64,000 bases of DNA, from assembly GCA_002197995.1 (NCBI GenBank), contig NGZR01000001.1:7564001-7628000 (forward strand), in the 5' to 3' direction. The notes under the pieces are model-generated. The model had not been told where the DNA came from. It ran no database searches and saw only the letters and a program-made list of their open reading frames with translations. The DNA is from Gaeumannomyces sp. JS-464. Its lineage: Eukaryota > Ascomycota > Sordariomycetes > Magnaporthales > Magnaporthaceae. Below are positions 1 to 12,840 of the stretch, in pieces; the first letter of the stretch is position 1, and every line of letters starts with the position of its first letter. A program made the translations under genes and the position numbers.

Positions 1-3000
1 AGGAAATCAAGCTAGGCAGCCAAATAAGTGTCGTAAGCTCAGCCAACCACACGGGCAAACACACAACTCGCATAGGGCACCAAGCCGTTCGTGGCGGCCG
101 AGGGATAAAAATTCCTATTTCGTCTCGCCAAATTTTAGATTTACTTGCTGCTATTTCTCCCCCTACGCGAGTGTTACGTCTGGCTAACAGACGGTGAGCG
201 AGTGGCACCATTGGTGCATCAGGAACAGTCCTTGACGCGAAACTGCCCGAGCTTCCGCCGAACGAGGCACCCCTGAGATGCATCCCCGACAAGGGCGCAT
301 GACACCCCTACGACGTAGACTGCGCCCGGGGCACCCTCAGGGAAATGGATGGATGGACGGACAAACATCACGATCCCGCGTCAGGACCATCTCCCCCCGT
401 ATCGCGACTGCCAATCTTGACGCAGCCCAAAGTTGGGCAGGTAGGGTACGTCCAGCAGGCAGGCGAGCTGGCTGATAGGTGGCACTACGGATGCATTGCA
501 AGCTGGTACTGTCCAGGCGCATGCTTTCATGTGCCGGCGAATGCCCGCTTTTGGCCTCTCGCTTATTACGTCGAGTGCAGCAGCAACCAACCCTCCCTCG
601 CGTATCCAGGTACTTACGTCATGCAGTCAATCAACTTGGAGGAGCCGGATACCTGTGAACGAGCGGGGGACGTACCTACCTAGGTACCCGTCTGTCTTGA
701 TACCGCAATCTTCTATCTTGGCCGCTCCAAGGCACCTCGACCAGCCTCTTGATTATGTCCCGTTTGGCCATGTTTTTCGCCCAGCGGCAAAATGCGCCGT
801 TGGAGGGCTGACAAATGGTCCAGTCACGGCTTGACCAGAGCCCGTCGTTGTTCCCAGTCAAGATCCCGACGAAGCCAACCACCAGATTGCGCCCGCACGT
901 CGTCGACATCGAGTCAAGACCCATGCCAGCAAGGCCGCCGCCGGCGGCAAAAAGTGGCCACGATTTTCGGGCGGGGCTCAGGTGTCGTCGACCAGGGAGG
1001 ATTATTTGGTGTCGTTGCGCTGGCTGGGGTGTCTGAATTTGTAAAATGGGTCCTGGTTCCGAGCTCCCGGGAATGTACTCGACCTTTTTTTTTTTTTTTT
1101 GTCCAACCCCTTTGGTCCCACTTGAGTGAGTTGAGATTCGCCTTCGCTTTTTGTTCCGACCGCAGGGTGGCGGCCTTGTTTCCGCGCCGGCTCCAGTAGA
1201 CTGACAGCGGCCTAGGTAGGTGTTTAGGTACCTTGGGTACATGTGATTATTGAGTTGGGTGCGGCGGACTATTTTGCGCCTTTTTTCCAGTCTTGCTGCC
1301 CAGCCCTTGCTAAGATCCGCGAATGGTCGGCCAACCGGATGGAAGGATGTGCACAGCAAATGTTGGGGGCGGCCAAGTTGCAAACGACGACGCGCTGAGA
1401 CCCAATTCGAGCAACTCCCAGGCTGTGACACGGCACTTCCGTTTCGGGCAATCCGCCCGAAACTGGGATGTGGCTGGGAGGTGCTTTTGTGAGGGTTTCC
1501 AAACCGGGCTAGCCAAGAGATTGAAACGAGCAACTGGCAAAATGTCGGCAGCAAATTTGGGAACCCAACACGCAGGCGTGGCAGGTTTCCATTTTCATTG
1601 CTGCGATATTTGCCCCACGCAAGGATCTCCCCGACCCCCTTGACAAGGCGATGGAGACCACTGCTCGCTTGTGCTCCCGACACGCGACGTGCTCTCGGCC
1701 GGAATGTGGGCAGGCGGCATTCCGAACGCGTCTAGTCGCGTCTGGCTAGCCCCTCGGCCCCTTCTCCCCGGGGCAGTGGGCGCTGAGATGGCCGGCCAGC
1801 TATTGTGCGCCACGGTGGCTGACACGCATCGCTCAGCTGTCATGTGGCTACGCCTTTGCCTGGCCTTAGGCGCGTTTCCCAAACAACACAAACAAACAAA
1901 AAAAAAAACACAAACCCAACAACCGCGCCGACCGGACCGGAGCCCGGGCAAGACCGGACTTCTCTGCGTTGCTAGCAGGGCCATCGCACCACACCCCCTA
2001 GCCTAGCCGACGAGCGGGGAGCTACCCTGGCGGCCACCTCGACGACGTTGGTGCTTAGCGAGGAATGGAATCATATCCATACAACGTTGTACTTGAACAC
2101 CCCTTATCCTTGCCCAGCCCAGGGTGCTGGTCCGAGCTCGGCCTCCCGACACGCGAATTAATGCAGGGAAGAGTCAGAAAAATGATGTGCGGCTGTGATT
2201 ATGATTCGCACACCGCCAGCCCCGGCCGGAAAGCCCAGATCTACGACTCCTGTTTTGTCGAGCCGACTATGGGCGATCATCACATCACACCTCTCTTTTT
2301 TTGGGTGAGTTTTTTTTGTCGCCCAGTGGGCCCTAAGCGAAAGGTCAAGTTCCGTGCTCGGAGCCACATGGCCGGGCACGAGTCATTATCCACACCTGTT
2401 CTGGGGTCCAAGCATGTGGCCGGCAAATCCCTCGCCTGCGGTGCGGTGTTGGCAACGACAGAGTGGCTGTCTTGACTGGGACTGACCTGCTGGGAGGCCT
2501 TTGATTGACGGTCCCAGCCCGCTGTCGGCTGCGGGCTCGCTTTTTTCTGCAGCACTGCGTTGTTTGCTGCCTCTTGGCGGAGACAGTAAAACGCTTGGTC
2601 CACGTCCTTCCTTTTCTTGCTTGCATTGCGGCGTTTTCCGGCTGTCACCTTGAAGACCACTCTTGGTCTATGCAGCAGGCTCACGCATGCATTCATCAAT
2701 TTTCCTTCATTCACTGCCCGCTGCCTGGCACTCTCATTTCAGATGATCCCTCGGCAGACCTGGTTAATATCCGTCTTGCCGAGAGACTCGGCGACTCGTG
2801 TGCCCTCTCCCTCCCCCCTGCGCTCCTTAGCCGCGCCATTCTGCTGCGGAGCGGAAGAAACACGCTTCGTTGGAGGTCGTCTTGTGTGCGTCAGGGGGTG
2901 TGAGCAATGAGTGTCGTCGACGACAGCATCCGACGGCTTTCCGACACGGGCGGCCGGTTCGCTGGCTGGTCCTGGCTGTTCAGACACTGTTGCGCGTCAT

Positions 3001-4867
3001 GCCCTCCCCTCTTTTTCTTTTTCTTCTTGCTTTATTCTTACTTTTGCCGGTCTTGAAGACGTGGGACACATTACTTATGTACCGCTGAATCGGGCATGCG
3101 CTCATCGCCTGCCCCAATCTTCCGACGAGCACCAACCCAACGACATACCCCAAGGTGGATATATCGGTATTTAGTCTACGCGGGTAGTGGAGGACGCGAT
3201 CTTTGTGACACCTGACAGCTTCGCGAGCCGTTCAGACCAGTGGATAATTTTACCCATACTACTAAGAGGCAGCGAGCCGATAAGACGCTGTCGACTGAAC
3301 AAGCTACAGGGCCCACTCCACAGCCGTTCCACCTCACCACGAGGCCAACGGTCCCAACCCTGACGGAGGGCTCCATAAGGCTAACTGTGGCTCTCTGTGT
3401 GGAAACCCGACCACGGGATGACGGACGGAGAAGGGGCAAGATGGGAATCATTTCTGGATGCTGCCGCCCTCGACACGGAAACAAAGAAAAAAGAAAGACA
3501 AGGTGGAGAGAGCAAGAAAATCTCCTCCAAGGGCAACCGCATGCATCCTGCAATACACCGTCCAATTCCTACCTGCCTCCCCGAAGAAACGAAAGGAGAA
3601 GGTGGGCCCCATGTCCCATGATCTGATCCCGGTTTCGCATCGTGCTCTCCACCAGACGGCGCCAAAAGGGAATCTACCCAGATCGGACAGCAGCTCAAAG
3701 CAGACACTGCCCCCCACGGCGCGTTACGCAACAGAAAAAACACCACCCACTACACGACGTCAAGCGGCGGGCAGGCATGGCGGGCTATTTCCTCTGCATG
3801 CTGGCCAGGCGCAAGCGAAGCAAGCAAGGGGCCACGAGAGAGGGCTGGCGACTTTGCCCGCATCAACCACCAATACCACCCACGGTCCATCTCGCACGAG
3901 TCGCACCTGGCCCGGGGGTTTTGCTCGCCTGCTGCACCACCGTCCCAGTTCCCACTCCCTGATGCTTGGCCCTTTTATTCCTTTTAAACCTGGTGTGTTG
4001 TGATCAGGTACACATGCGTCCGGGCCATGTACTCACCTGCTGTAATACTGCGCGTGCAGAGTCACAGTCCGTCGGAAAAGGGACAGGAGTGGAGCCAAAA
4101 GGGAACGACAACACGCTACCCACTGATCCATGTGTTCCTTGCTGCCCCTGCTGGCTGGCTGGGCCGCCCACCGCTCCCTGCTTTTTCGTTTGATTCTCCA
4201 CGGGACGGACACCGCAGTGGGCAGTGGGGACCCAATCCCTTTTGCTGTCTTTGCTTTTTTTTTTCTCTCCGCTATGGATTTCTTGCATATGGATACATAC
4301 CTGCATAGCTACCCTATCCGCACCTTCTTTCCCGCGGGTGGCCCTCTTTTTTTTTCCTTTTTTTTTTTTTCCTTCCTGCCCACGGGCCAGGGTGGCTGGA
4401 AAGACGACCGACGACGCGGCGGCAGCTCGTGCCCGCTTCTGGCGCAACCTCGAGGCAACATCTCACGAGGATGGACCGGGCGGCGAAGAGGCCCCATCCT
4501 CCCATCAATGACAACAGCAGGGAGCACCGTGGCCGTCCATGGCCCCGGGCGCAATGCAGCACTGACACACCGTACCTGGGGGCCTTCTTTCCGGCAGGCA
4601 ACTGTCCCGGACTCCCCTCTTTGTTCCTTCTGGAAACCCCGGTGGGCGGGTATCCCCAGCCATGCGCTGCTGCGGCCGCCGCTGCTAATGCTGCTGCGCG
4701 CTGGCATAACCTGGCTGGCTGGGAACCAGGTAGGGGTTTCCATTGCTGATGTTTCCTTGGCGTTAGGGGTCCCGACCTCGCCTCGTGACGTGCAAAAATT
4801 AATCCCAAGGTAGCAATAATGATCATACAACAACAATTTTGTGATAGACGGACACACTCGCGCCGCG

Positions 4868-4892
4868 GAGAGAGAGAGAGAGAGAGAGAGAG
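4868..4892. repeat. (GA)n microsatellite
   Basis: Twelve uninterrupted GA units in noncoding DNA. Confidence 0.95.
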
Positions 4893-5248
4893 GCAAAAAG
4901 AATAATCCTTGGCCGACATGCTCGCATGGGCTTTTCCATTCAGGTGCCTCCCGGGAATATTGTCCTCGTTGGGGAGCACCGGTGCGACGTTATGTAACTC
5001 GCCCGATGCAATCGCCTGGGGGGTGGCGTGGGAGGTATGTAGTGGCCGCTGTACATACCTTCCTACTCGGTCTACGATGCGCGATTCCCACACATGGGTT
5101 TCTTTTTTCCCACCTTCGGCGATCTATCCGTCCTGTTGAGAGGGTCCTTCCTCGGTGGGTTCTTGGTTGATGCATTTGTTTAGTGCCCCATCCGTCGCCT
5201 CGATCGGCTCGCGCTTTTTTTTTTTGTGTTGCTTAGCTTGGCCTGCCG

Positions 5249-5268
5249 CCCTACCCTACCCTACCCTA
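5249..5268. repeat. (CCCTA)4 tandem repeat
   Basis: Four exact copies of the pentamer CCCTA, followed about 65 bp later by an AGGC-type tetramer repeat (about 5333-5362). It resembles the fungal telomere unit CCCTAA with one A missing, but it is short and internal. Confidence 0.9.
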
Positions 5269-7643
5269 GTGCCCTATCCTCCTCCATATCGGTATCGGTA
5301 AGGGCGAGGCGGAGCAGGCGAGGGTGGGAAACAAGCAGGCAGGCGGGCGGGCAGGCAGGCAAGGAGAGGAGGACAAGGCCGGCAGCGGTGGCCCTCGTCT
5401 CGGCGAGCCGGCACCAGCCTGCCCTGTAGACCCTACGTATCACTATCTCATGATGCTGTGCGCTTGGCTGCCTGTCTCGGATCCGAGCCGGCAGTCGAAG
5501 GTGGAGTTGTCACGCAAACCTCTGGTGTTTGCAGCACCCGATACTCTTTGCTTGCTTACCGGCCTCCTTTTTTCTTTGCTTTTTTTTTTTTTTTGTGGTG
5601 CTTTGCTTTTTGATGCAGCAGTCTTTTTTGCTTTTTTCCCTGCTCCCCGGGTTTGGCATCACATCCGGCATCCTACCCCTCTCCTACAGCCTTCTGGATA
5701 ATAAAGGGACGCGTCGGACCAGGCGGGGATCCTTGCGAGAGTAATCACGAAACTTGGAAACATGGGCAATGCTCCCCCTGGCCACCCATTCCATCCCATC
5801 CCATAATACATGTGCATGCCACACTCTGCTACGCCGCGTTTCCCTCCTTCGCCGTGACTTTTGGGGGAGGTGAGCCATGGAAGGTCGTTCCGAGTAGCAC
5901 CTCTGACCGCCCGTACCGCGGACCCCGTATGGCGTACCATTCTGCGGGTTTCAGGGGCTGCTCGGCCGGCCGTCAGGACCGTCGAGTCCCTTCTTTTTTT
6001 TCCCCTACCATCTGCCAGACACCCTTGGCGCTATAACACGGCTAAAACGGCCTCCTCGCGCGTGCGGTGCATGGGACAGGGGCCCTGGGCCACCGCGACG
6101 GGGGTTTTTTGGTGCTTGCTGTTGGGGGTCCAGACGTGATCTCTGGCGCAACAGCACCCTTGACTCGCTGAGGACATGTCGTATTGTGTGTTGTCTAGAT
6201 GTGATTCGGTCGTTTTTTTTTTCGCTTTTCGTATCCATCATGGCCTCTCGAGATCGGCGGCGCGGCAAAAGGGCACCACCAAAGAAAATAGAGAAAAAAA
6301 AAATTTGGCCACTAGCGCATACCTACCTGCTTGCGGAAGTTCACCTCCGGCCGCCATGCACTTCATCCTCTTCCCGAGCTCTCAAGCCGGGCAGCCAGCT
6401 CGCCGCCCGCCTCTCTTTTTATTTGCCTGCTTATCATCTTCTTAGTCATATGATGGAGTGCTCAGCATCGGCATATCCCGTCGATCGGTCCGACCGGCGG
6501 CCCTGGACCAACCAGTAGCCTCCGTGTTAGCTTGGGACGGAGATGCAGGCGCGTATGTAGTGTGTGTGGTATCAATCACAGGCCAGGCAGAAGATGTACG
6601 GCCTCGTAAGACAATGTCTCGATGAATGGCTGCAAAGCTTGCAGCACCCTCTATGGCAGAGCCGTGAGATACTGAATGTCATGACGCATTATCAGAAGAC
6701 GATGGTTCCATATCAATAAGCGTGCAGTGAAGCTTGTGTGGGAGAAATGGCCCCCGTGCAGACTCGGGTCGAAAGGAGGGGTGTTGGGTTCCAAGCCGAG
6801 GAGACATATATCGATCTACAGACCTGCCTATCGAGGCCGATGCTCGGGGGACGCACGTTCGGATAACCTGTCTCGGCCTAGCTGGGCTCACTCTGCTGTG
6901 CCACCAGCCGATGGACGCCGCCAGTAACACAAAAGACGCCATTTATACTTTTATAGTCCCGTAAGCGCTGGAAATTCGTGTGCCCGCGCTGCTTGAAATG
7001 GACTAGGTCCGTGTCCGCTGGTCCGGGAATACGATTTAACGAATACGCAAGAGCCTACCTTGTCGTTAGCAGACTAACGATTGCGTAGTCTGGTTTTTTG
7101 CTCGTTGGCCTGCCTCATTGGGGAGAGCTAGCGACTCCTCAGTCAGATATCATCACACAAGGGAAGGCGCTTATAACATCATTAGATTTACACGTCGTAC
7201 AAATAGCCACCATCTCTGGGGTGAATTGGTCGGCGAAGTGAGATTTTTAGTACTACAATATTCGAGACGCCGATCAGATGAGAAAGTTCCAAGTGATTTC
7301 TCGACTGTTGGAAACGATCCATCATTCACAGTCAACATTGAAATGAAGTCCCGGGGAACATGTGCTGGTAACTTTTTATTTTTATTTTTATTTTTTTAAC
7401 ATTATCCATATTGAAGGATTTGATATGATCGAGCATCGATGAAAAGGCAAAGTAGTCTGGAAATATTATCCAATGAGATAGGCGGCCACTAAGGACCATA
7501 CGGGCGATTTTGGTCGATTAGAAATACAATGTCCCGGAAGGAAATATGTCCACTCAACCCTGTCAAGCCTTGATGTATCCCCAGACACGAAACAGAACGC
7601 AGACTGGACAGAGTAATGCTACACACGGGTTTATTATACCATG

Positions 7644-10600
7644 CTATCTCGCGCTAGAATAGAAGTCAAACATGTCCAAAGACAGCAAGAGCCTATCGAT
7701 GGGGTTGTCGCGGGATGCACCACCCGAGGCCGCCGCAGACAACGTCGCCCCCTTCCCATAGCCACCACCTTTCTCCGCCAGACCCTTGCACACCGTCATG
7801 AAGACCTCAACCTTCTTCCGGAATTCCCTGTATAGAGAGCCTACGTCGACAGAGCCGGGGGCGTTTCCGGGACCCCGAGCCCCGCCGGGAGCACGGCGCC
7901 CCGACTCCTTGACGAAACGCAAGACGAGCGTGAAGATGCCCTCCAGCAGCCGGAGGACGGGCTCCTGCCGCCTCCGGAGCAGCAGCGCCTGCATGATCTC
8001 GTCGAGCATCTCGTCGTGGCGCGCCCGCAGCCGCTCCGGGCTGTGATCGTCCCACCCACCACTCCCGGGTTCCGAGTCTGATGCTGCTCGGGGTACGGCG
8101 CCGTTCGCTCCGACATCGGCTTGGACGCCGTTCAGCCACGTCTCGAAGCGGCGCCACGGGAGCGTAATGCCTGAGCCGAAGAAGTAGGCCGCAATGCCCG
8201 ACACGAAGTGTCTGGCCTCGAACCGGAACCGCTGCTGGACGACCTCATCGCTTCGAGTGGCGGAAATAGCAGGGGCGCTTCGGAAGAGCTGGTCAGTGAC
8301 GAAAAGAAGGCGGAGAACCCGGAGAAAGTGTCTAAAAACACGGTCGTATCGTGAGAGAATCATGGGCGTAATTACGGGGACTAGCGGTGCGGGCGGCTTA
8401 TAGGATAGCCGGAGGAAGTCCAGGGCCTCCAGGGAGTCCGGGTCCATACACTTTTCCATCTCCTCGGCGGACAGCTCACGGATAGCGAAGCTCAGGTCTC
8501 CTGGCAGAGATTCTGTGTTACCGTCGTTATCTCTCGGCAGCGCAGCCCAGTCTGCTCTTGAGCGCTGCTCCCAGCTTTCGGTAAGGACACCCATGAGGGC
8601 CAGGCGAAGCTCAGAGCTCGCCGGCGGCCAGGTCTCCCTGCCGAGGAGGCGGAGGCCCATGTTGCTGCCGCTGAGAGCCACGCCAGCCTCTCGCTCCGCC
8701 GTGTGCAGGTCGGGGTCGAAGAGAGCGTGCGAAAGCCGACTACAAAACAGTCCATTCCCGAGCAGCTGAAAGTCGAGCTGAATCTTGAGGTGCTCCGCTA
8801 GGCGGTGCACGTCAAACAGAAGCCGCATACATTCTCTGTTGACAAGTCGCGCCTGTGCCGTTATGATGGGGCCAAACGATAGTACTGGGAGTAGGGACCA
8901 GTGAGGCGTCAGCCCAGGAAACTTCGAAGCGCCTGGTGCTTCGCCGTCTTCTAGAAGTCGTTCCAGAGAATCTAGACTGAGGTTGTCCTTGGCCGCGGCT
9001 TGCTGCAAGATTGGCTTGTCCAGCTCAGCGATCGACGCCAGAATCCTTTCCTGGATCTGCTCCTCGGCCTTTCCAAAGAAGTTGAATTCGAAGCTTGAGC
9101 TACAAAGGGGTGTTGGCTCGCCCTGCGTATTCCTCGATTCAGCGGTCTCAGCGCTGCTAGATCCACCTTTATGGATGGATTCTAGTAAAGCCTGCTCGTA
9201 GGCATGGGCTTGCCGCTCAATGCGGGTGATGTCACCCCACTCGAACTGCCACTCGAGTCTCGGGGGTTGACTTGATGTGATGGTCGATGGCCTCGAAAGA
9301 GGGTGTTCGGGGTGGCGTGACCAGATGAAGCGAAGGTTCCTCCCAGCCTCGAAGAGCGGGCGAACAATGTCATCAGGGATGAAGGACGGCATCTTCTCTT
9401 CGTCCAAAAAGAAGTCGGTTTCTTCCAGCTCGACATCGAGGCCATCACTATAGAGCTGACTCCCGATCTTCACGAACCCTTTTCCAGGGCCGTCCTTAGA
9501 GATGGGAATCCCACTCTCAGGTCTTAGGCCCAACCACTCCTCAACGAAATCTGTCCAGGGCCTCGAAACAGTCTTGAGAACGTCACGCAGCGTGGCGCGT
9601 AGAAAATCGCTTTCGTATTCGGCGCTGTGTGCCGCGTGGAACAGTTGGGATAACAGCTCCTCATCTGTCGCGGACCTGGAGAGGTCGACTATGAGGGTCC
9701 GAAAGTAGAGCACAGTCGACTGCAACGGACGGACGAGGCTCTGCAGCTGGATCAGAGACCTGACTAGCTGGCCTTTGGCGAGAAGGTCTGACTGAATGGA
9801 GCACATGATCTTGTCGATGGCGGTGGCTAGCGCGACGCGGCACGGGGTGGTGTGCGTCGCGTACGTCTTCTCGACAAAGCTGCGGAGGAAGCGGGCGTTG
9901 TTTCCGCAGTCTACGCAAATGGCCGTGATCCCTTGAAGAGTCTCGGCAGAGTAGCCGGAGAGGAGGGCTGCCTGTATTGTCTGGTGGAAAGACCGCTTGG
10001 CGGGGTCCCAAGAGAACAGCAGGGAGCCCCTGCCAAATGCCAGGCTCAGGAGGCAGTTCATAAACTGGCTAGGATCCAAGTATATGGTGTCTTGGCCGGG
10101 ACGGATTCGGGAGGGAATGCCGCCGCTGGCAAGCAGCCGGTCGAACGCCAAGGGGCCGGCCTCGGTGATGAAGGCAGGGTTAGCGTTCGCCGAGGGCGTG
10201 GTACCAGGCTCTGGCAGGAATTCCTCCCAAGTCCTCAGCGTGGCGGAGGCCACTGGCGTATCGATGGAAAGCCAAGGGTCTTGATCATCGGGGGCCGGCG
10301 AAGGTGAAGGTGAAGGTGCTGGTGCCGGCTCATCAACCGCCCCAAAAGCTGAGGCAGGGGTAGCAGGGACAGGAGCAGGAGCCACGTGACCATCCTTTAC
10401 GAACGGCGAGATGATGCCGTCTACCTGGAGGGGAACACAGGCTGGGGCTCGATGGCCTGGGATGGGAGACTTTCAGCATTGATTCTCCCATAGCAAGTGA
10501 CCTGTCTAAAATCCACGCCACTCACTTACAGTCTGCATCAATGTCCGTATCAAAAAAGCCACTAGCGCCCCGCTCAGGAACAGCAGCCTGCAGCCATTTT

Positions 10601-10659
10601 GGCGCGCTCCAGAATTCTGGAATCGCAAAGGCGTCTGCGTGCTGGTCGTCGTGGGCCAT
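7644..10659 (-). CDS. gamma-tubulin complex component (GCP5/GCP6-type, Spc97/Spc98 family)
   Basis: A subunit of the gamma-tubulin ring complex that nucleates microtubules at spindle pole bodies. The start chosen is the ATG at 10659 (protein begins MAHDDQHADAF). A short exon encodes the DAFAIPEFW-like N-terminus typical of fungal GCPs. The intron is 10457-10529 (5' site GTAAGT, TGCTGAA branch, 3' site CCCAG). Exon 2 runs to the stop at 7644, giving about 980 aa. The C-terminal part shows the GCP core: a segment near YFFGSGITLPWRRFETWL and a helix near ARHDEMLDEIMQALLLRR followed by LVLRFVKES. The reading frame is intact, unlike many neighbours. Length and divergence suggest the GCP5/6 branch (S. 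pombe mod21/alp16 type) rather than GCP2/3, but that assignment is inference. It is divergent from EAF7, with 370 bp between the start codons. Confidence 0.85.
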
Positions 10660-11029
10660 CGCGCGGTGGAGTTGAAGAGCGCCGGGGCCGGGTGCCGTTA
10701 CTGCGGACCGATCATTCGGGGTTGGCACACGTCGTTGGCCGGGCCGGGACCCAGACGCGTCGGGCAATTGGCACGCGAATGACCAGCCGACGACAGCGTG
10801 GGCTTTGGCAGGTGGGGCCGAGCGTCATCGCGAAGCTGAACACGGACCCGCATTCCCACATGCCATTGTGGATCCTGGCTGCTTTGTCTGGCTTCTCAAA
10901 CCTGGGGGAATTTCTCCAATTGACATCTCCCAATGGCTCGCGCAAATAATTCAATATCCAGATAGCGCTACGAAAGCATATGCCAGTCGACGCTGCCACA
11001 TACGATACCCTACGTCCTCCGCCGTCGAC

Positions 11030-12164
11030 ATGCCGCCCAAGAAGAGGGCGGGGAGGGCCAGTCTCCAATCGGCCTCGGCGACGCCCTCTGCCGCTGCCGC
11101 CACACAAGGCCAGGACGAGGATGCTATGGACATCGACACGCCGCAGGCCGCATCGACGCCCACTGCGACCACCACAAGCCAACATCCTACCGTCGACCTT
11201 CACAAGCCCCTGGACTGACGACCAGGTCGCATCCCTATATAAAGGCGTCATAAGGTGGAAGCCTGCCGGTGAGATGGACCCGAGCACATGCGCCAACAAG
11301 CTCCTCACCCTCGCTTTCGTCATTCTCTCGCGCATGGCTCGGAGAACTAACCCGCACGATGCCATCGTTTCGCGCACAGGTATCCACAAACACTTCCGCA
11401 TGATCGCCATCTCAGAACACCTCCGCAACCACGGCTTCGACCCCAATGTGTTCCCGCACACGCGGATCCCCGGAATCTGGCAGAAGCTGCGCATGTTTTA
11501 CAACACCGAAATCATCGACGATCGTGAAAACAGCATACTCGATGACGAGAATATGGAGAAGCGCTGGCTCGAGTTCCGTTTACCCTGGGACGAGTACGAG
11601 GAGCTGCGCGACCGGAGGCGGCTCGCGGACCCCAACGAGGGCTCGGCCGCGACGTCGCCACCGGAGTGGGACCCGGACGGGGAAGACTCGGCACCGGCGA
11701 CCGTGCCCGCGCCTAAGGCGTCAGCCGCCACATCGGCAACCACAACGACGACGGCAATCGGAAAGCGCAAGAGAGGAGAGCGACTGTCCAAGGCCCGCTC
11801 TAGCACAGTGGATGATACTGAAGAGGAAGCCGCCGCATTGTCCCCGCCGCCGCCGCCGCCGCCGCCCAAGTCGACACGCAGCGGGAGGCAGACGAGGAGG
11901 TCGAGCACGAGGGCCAGGGCCGAAACCACAGAGGATGAAGAGGAGGCCGAGGGGCAAGAAGAGGCAGAGGACGAGGGCGGGAGCGACGAGGATGGGGAGG
12001 AGGACTCTAGCGAGGAGGGAGACGGGTCGGGAACTGGGTCTGGCAGCGGCGAGGAGCAAGAGGAGGCTGCCCCTGTCGCCAAACCGACGCGTGGGGGTGG
12101 AAGGGGGCGGGGGAGGGGCGGTCGAGGACGGGCACGACGGGGAAGACGGGGAAGAGGCGGTTGA
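11030..12164 (+). CDS. EAF7: chromatin modification-related protein EAF7 (NuA4 subunit), with a frameshift
   Basis: Subunit of the NuA4 histone acetyltransferase complex (CT20/MRGBP family), nuclear. The start ATG at 11030 gives [10 protein letters not shown], then an acidic stretch with DEDAMDID. The conserved core follows as two pieces, [20 protein letters not shown] and [20 protein letters not shown], separated by a 111-nt intron (11269-11379; GTGAGA, AACTAAC branch, ACAG). The intron is in frame and stop-free, so it can be mistaken for coding sequence. One base too many in the CCCC run at 11207-11210 breaks the frame just before the core; with three Cs the protein reads HKPWTDDQ, as expected. 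The corrected length is 340 aa. The C-terminal half is low complexity: a proline run, long acidic stretches, then an RGG-like basic tail. The acidic/basic tail is usual for this family. Confidence 0.85.
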
Positions 12165-12840
12165 AGATGGAGGTGCCTGCGGAGAGCAGCGCTGTCTGTC
12201 TTCTGCGCATCGTCTTCCTTCGCCTTCTCTGGGGCTCGTTGCGGGGATGATGTCTCTTGGTGCCTTGGGGAAGCCTTGGACAAAATGCAAGAACCAGCTT
12301 GCTCGGACTCTTCTGGTTTGTCTGGTAGTAAGGAGCTCGAGGAAGTTGCCGCTTGGATCTAATCAGCGTAATGGGAGTGGCCTGGGTTTCTGCCACTCGA
12401 AGCAACTTGACCAAACACGCTTACTAACCACCGGGTAGGCCTGACCTTGATAACCCTCTGATTGGGCTCCTGCCTGGGATGTAGATCTGCCTAGGTAGGC
12501 TGATACACCTTTGGCTGATGGAAATCGAGTTGGGTTAGTTAGAATAATACCATAAATATGGAGGGGTATGAGAAGAGCATTTCCTCTTGAAATGGGGAGC
12601 ACCTATTTCCACGCTCCGCTGGAGATGACCAAATAACCCCACAGAAGCTCAAGGCCCCACCACATCCGTAAATCAGGCACACAATAGGTCCTCATTCTCC
12701 ATCCGTGTCATAGACCGTAATAACCGTCTGTCTTCTTTACCTACCCCTCATCGCGTCTGCGCGGAGTTTCCAGACGCGTCAATCAATGGGCACTTTCTGG
12801 GGAAAATTCCCTGCGGCTGGGCGTGGAAAGCCACTTCGCA
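12165..12840. other. intergenic, EAF7 3' side and ASK1 5' side
   Basis: Holds the EAF7 downstream region and the ASK1 upstream region. A CCTAGGTAGG motif lies at 12490-12499. No gene seen. Confidence 0.6.

Larger units (their letters stand above)
1..7643. other. gene-free left arm (7.6 kb)
   Basis: No convincing gene is seen on either strand. Open frames here are proline/arginine/serine-rich, lack family motifs and overlap each other in several frames, as expected of GC-rich noncoding DNA. The stretch contains many poly-T and pyrimidine runs, a GA microsatellite, CCCTA and AGGC repeats, and TAGGTACC-like palindromes near 673-688 and 1211-1232. About 7.0-7.64 kb is noticeably AT-richer. It could be a long upstream regulatory region of a gene beyond the left edge, or decayed repeat DNA; the sequence does not decide between these. 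Confidence 0.6.

Noticed and set aside
676..1683. 335-residue open frame on the minus strand
   Set aside because: Low-complexity, Arg/Pro-rich translation that spans poly-T tracts (read as Lys runs) and shows no family motif; overlapping open frames exist in other frames.
4314..5093. 259-residue open frame on the minus strand
   Set aside because: Translates a GA microsatellite as alternating Ser-Leu and poly-T as Lys; typical of noncoding simple-sequence DNA.
5249..5268. Possible internal telomere repeat
   Set aside because: The unit is CCCTA, not CCCTAA, and there are only four copies, with no subtelomeric features nearby.
11207..11210. Programmed ribosomal frameshift in EAF7
   Set aside because: No slippery heptamer or pseudoknot context; similar one-base shifts occur in many unrelated genes of the window, so sequence error is simpler.
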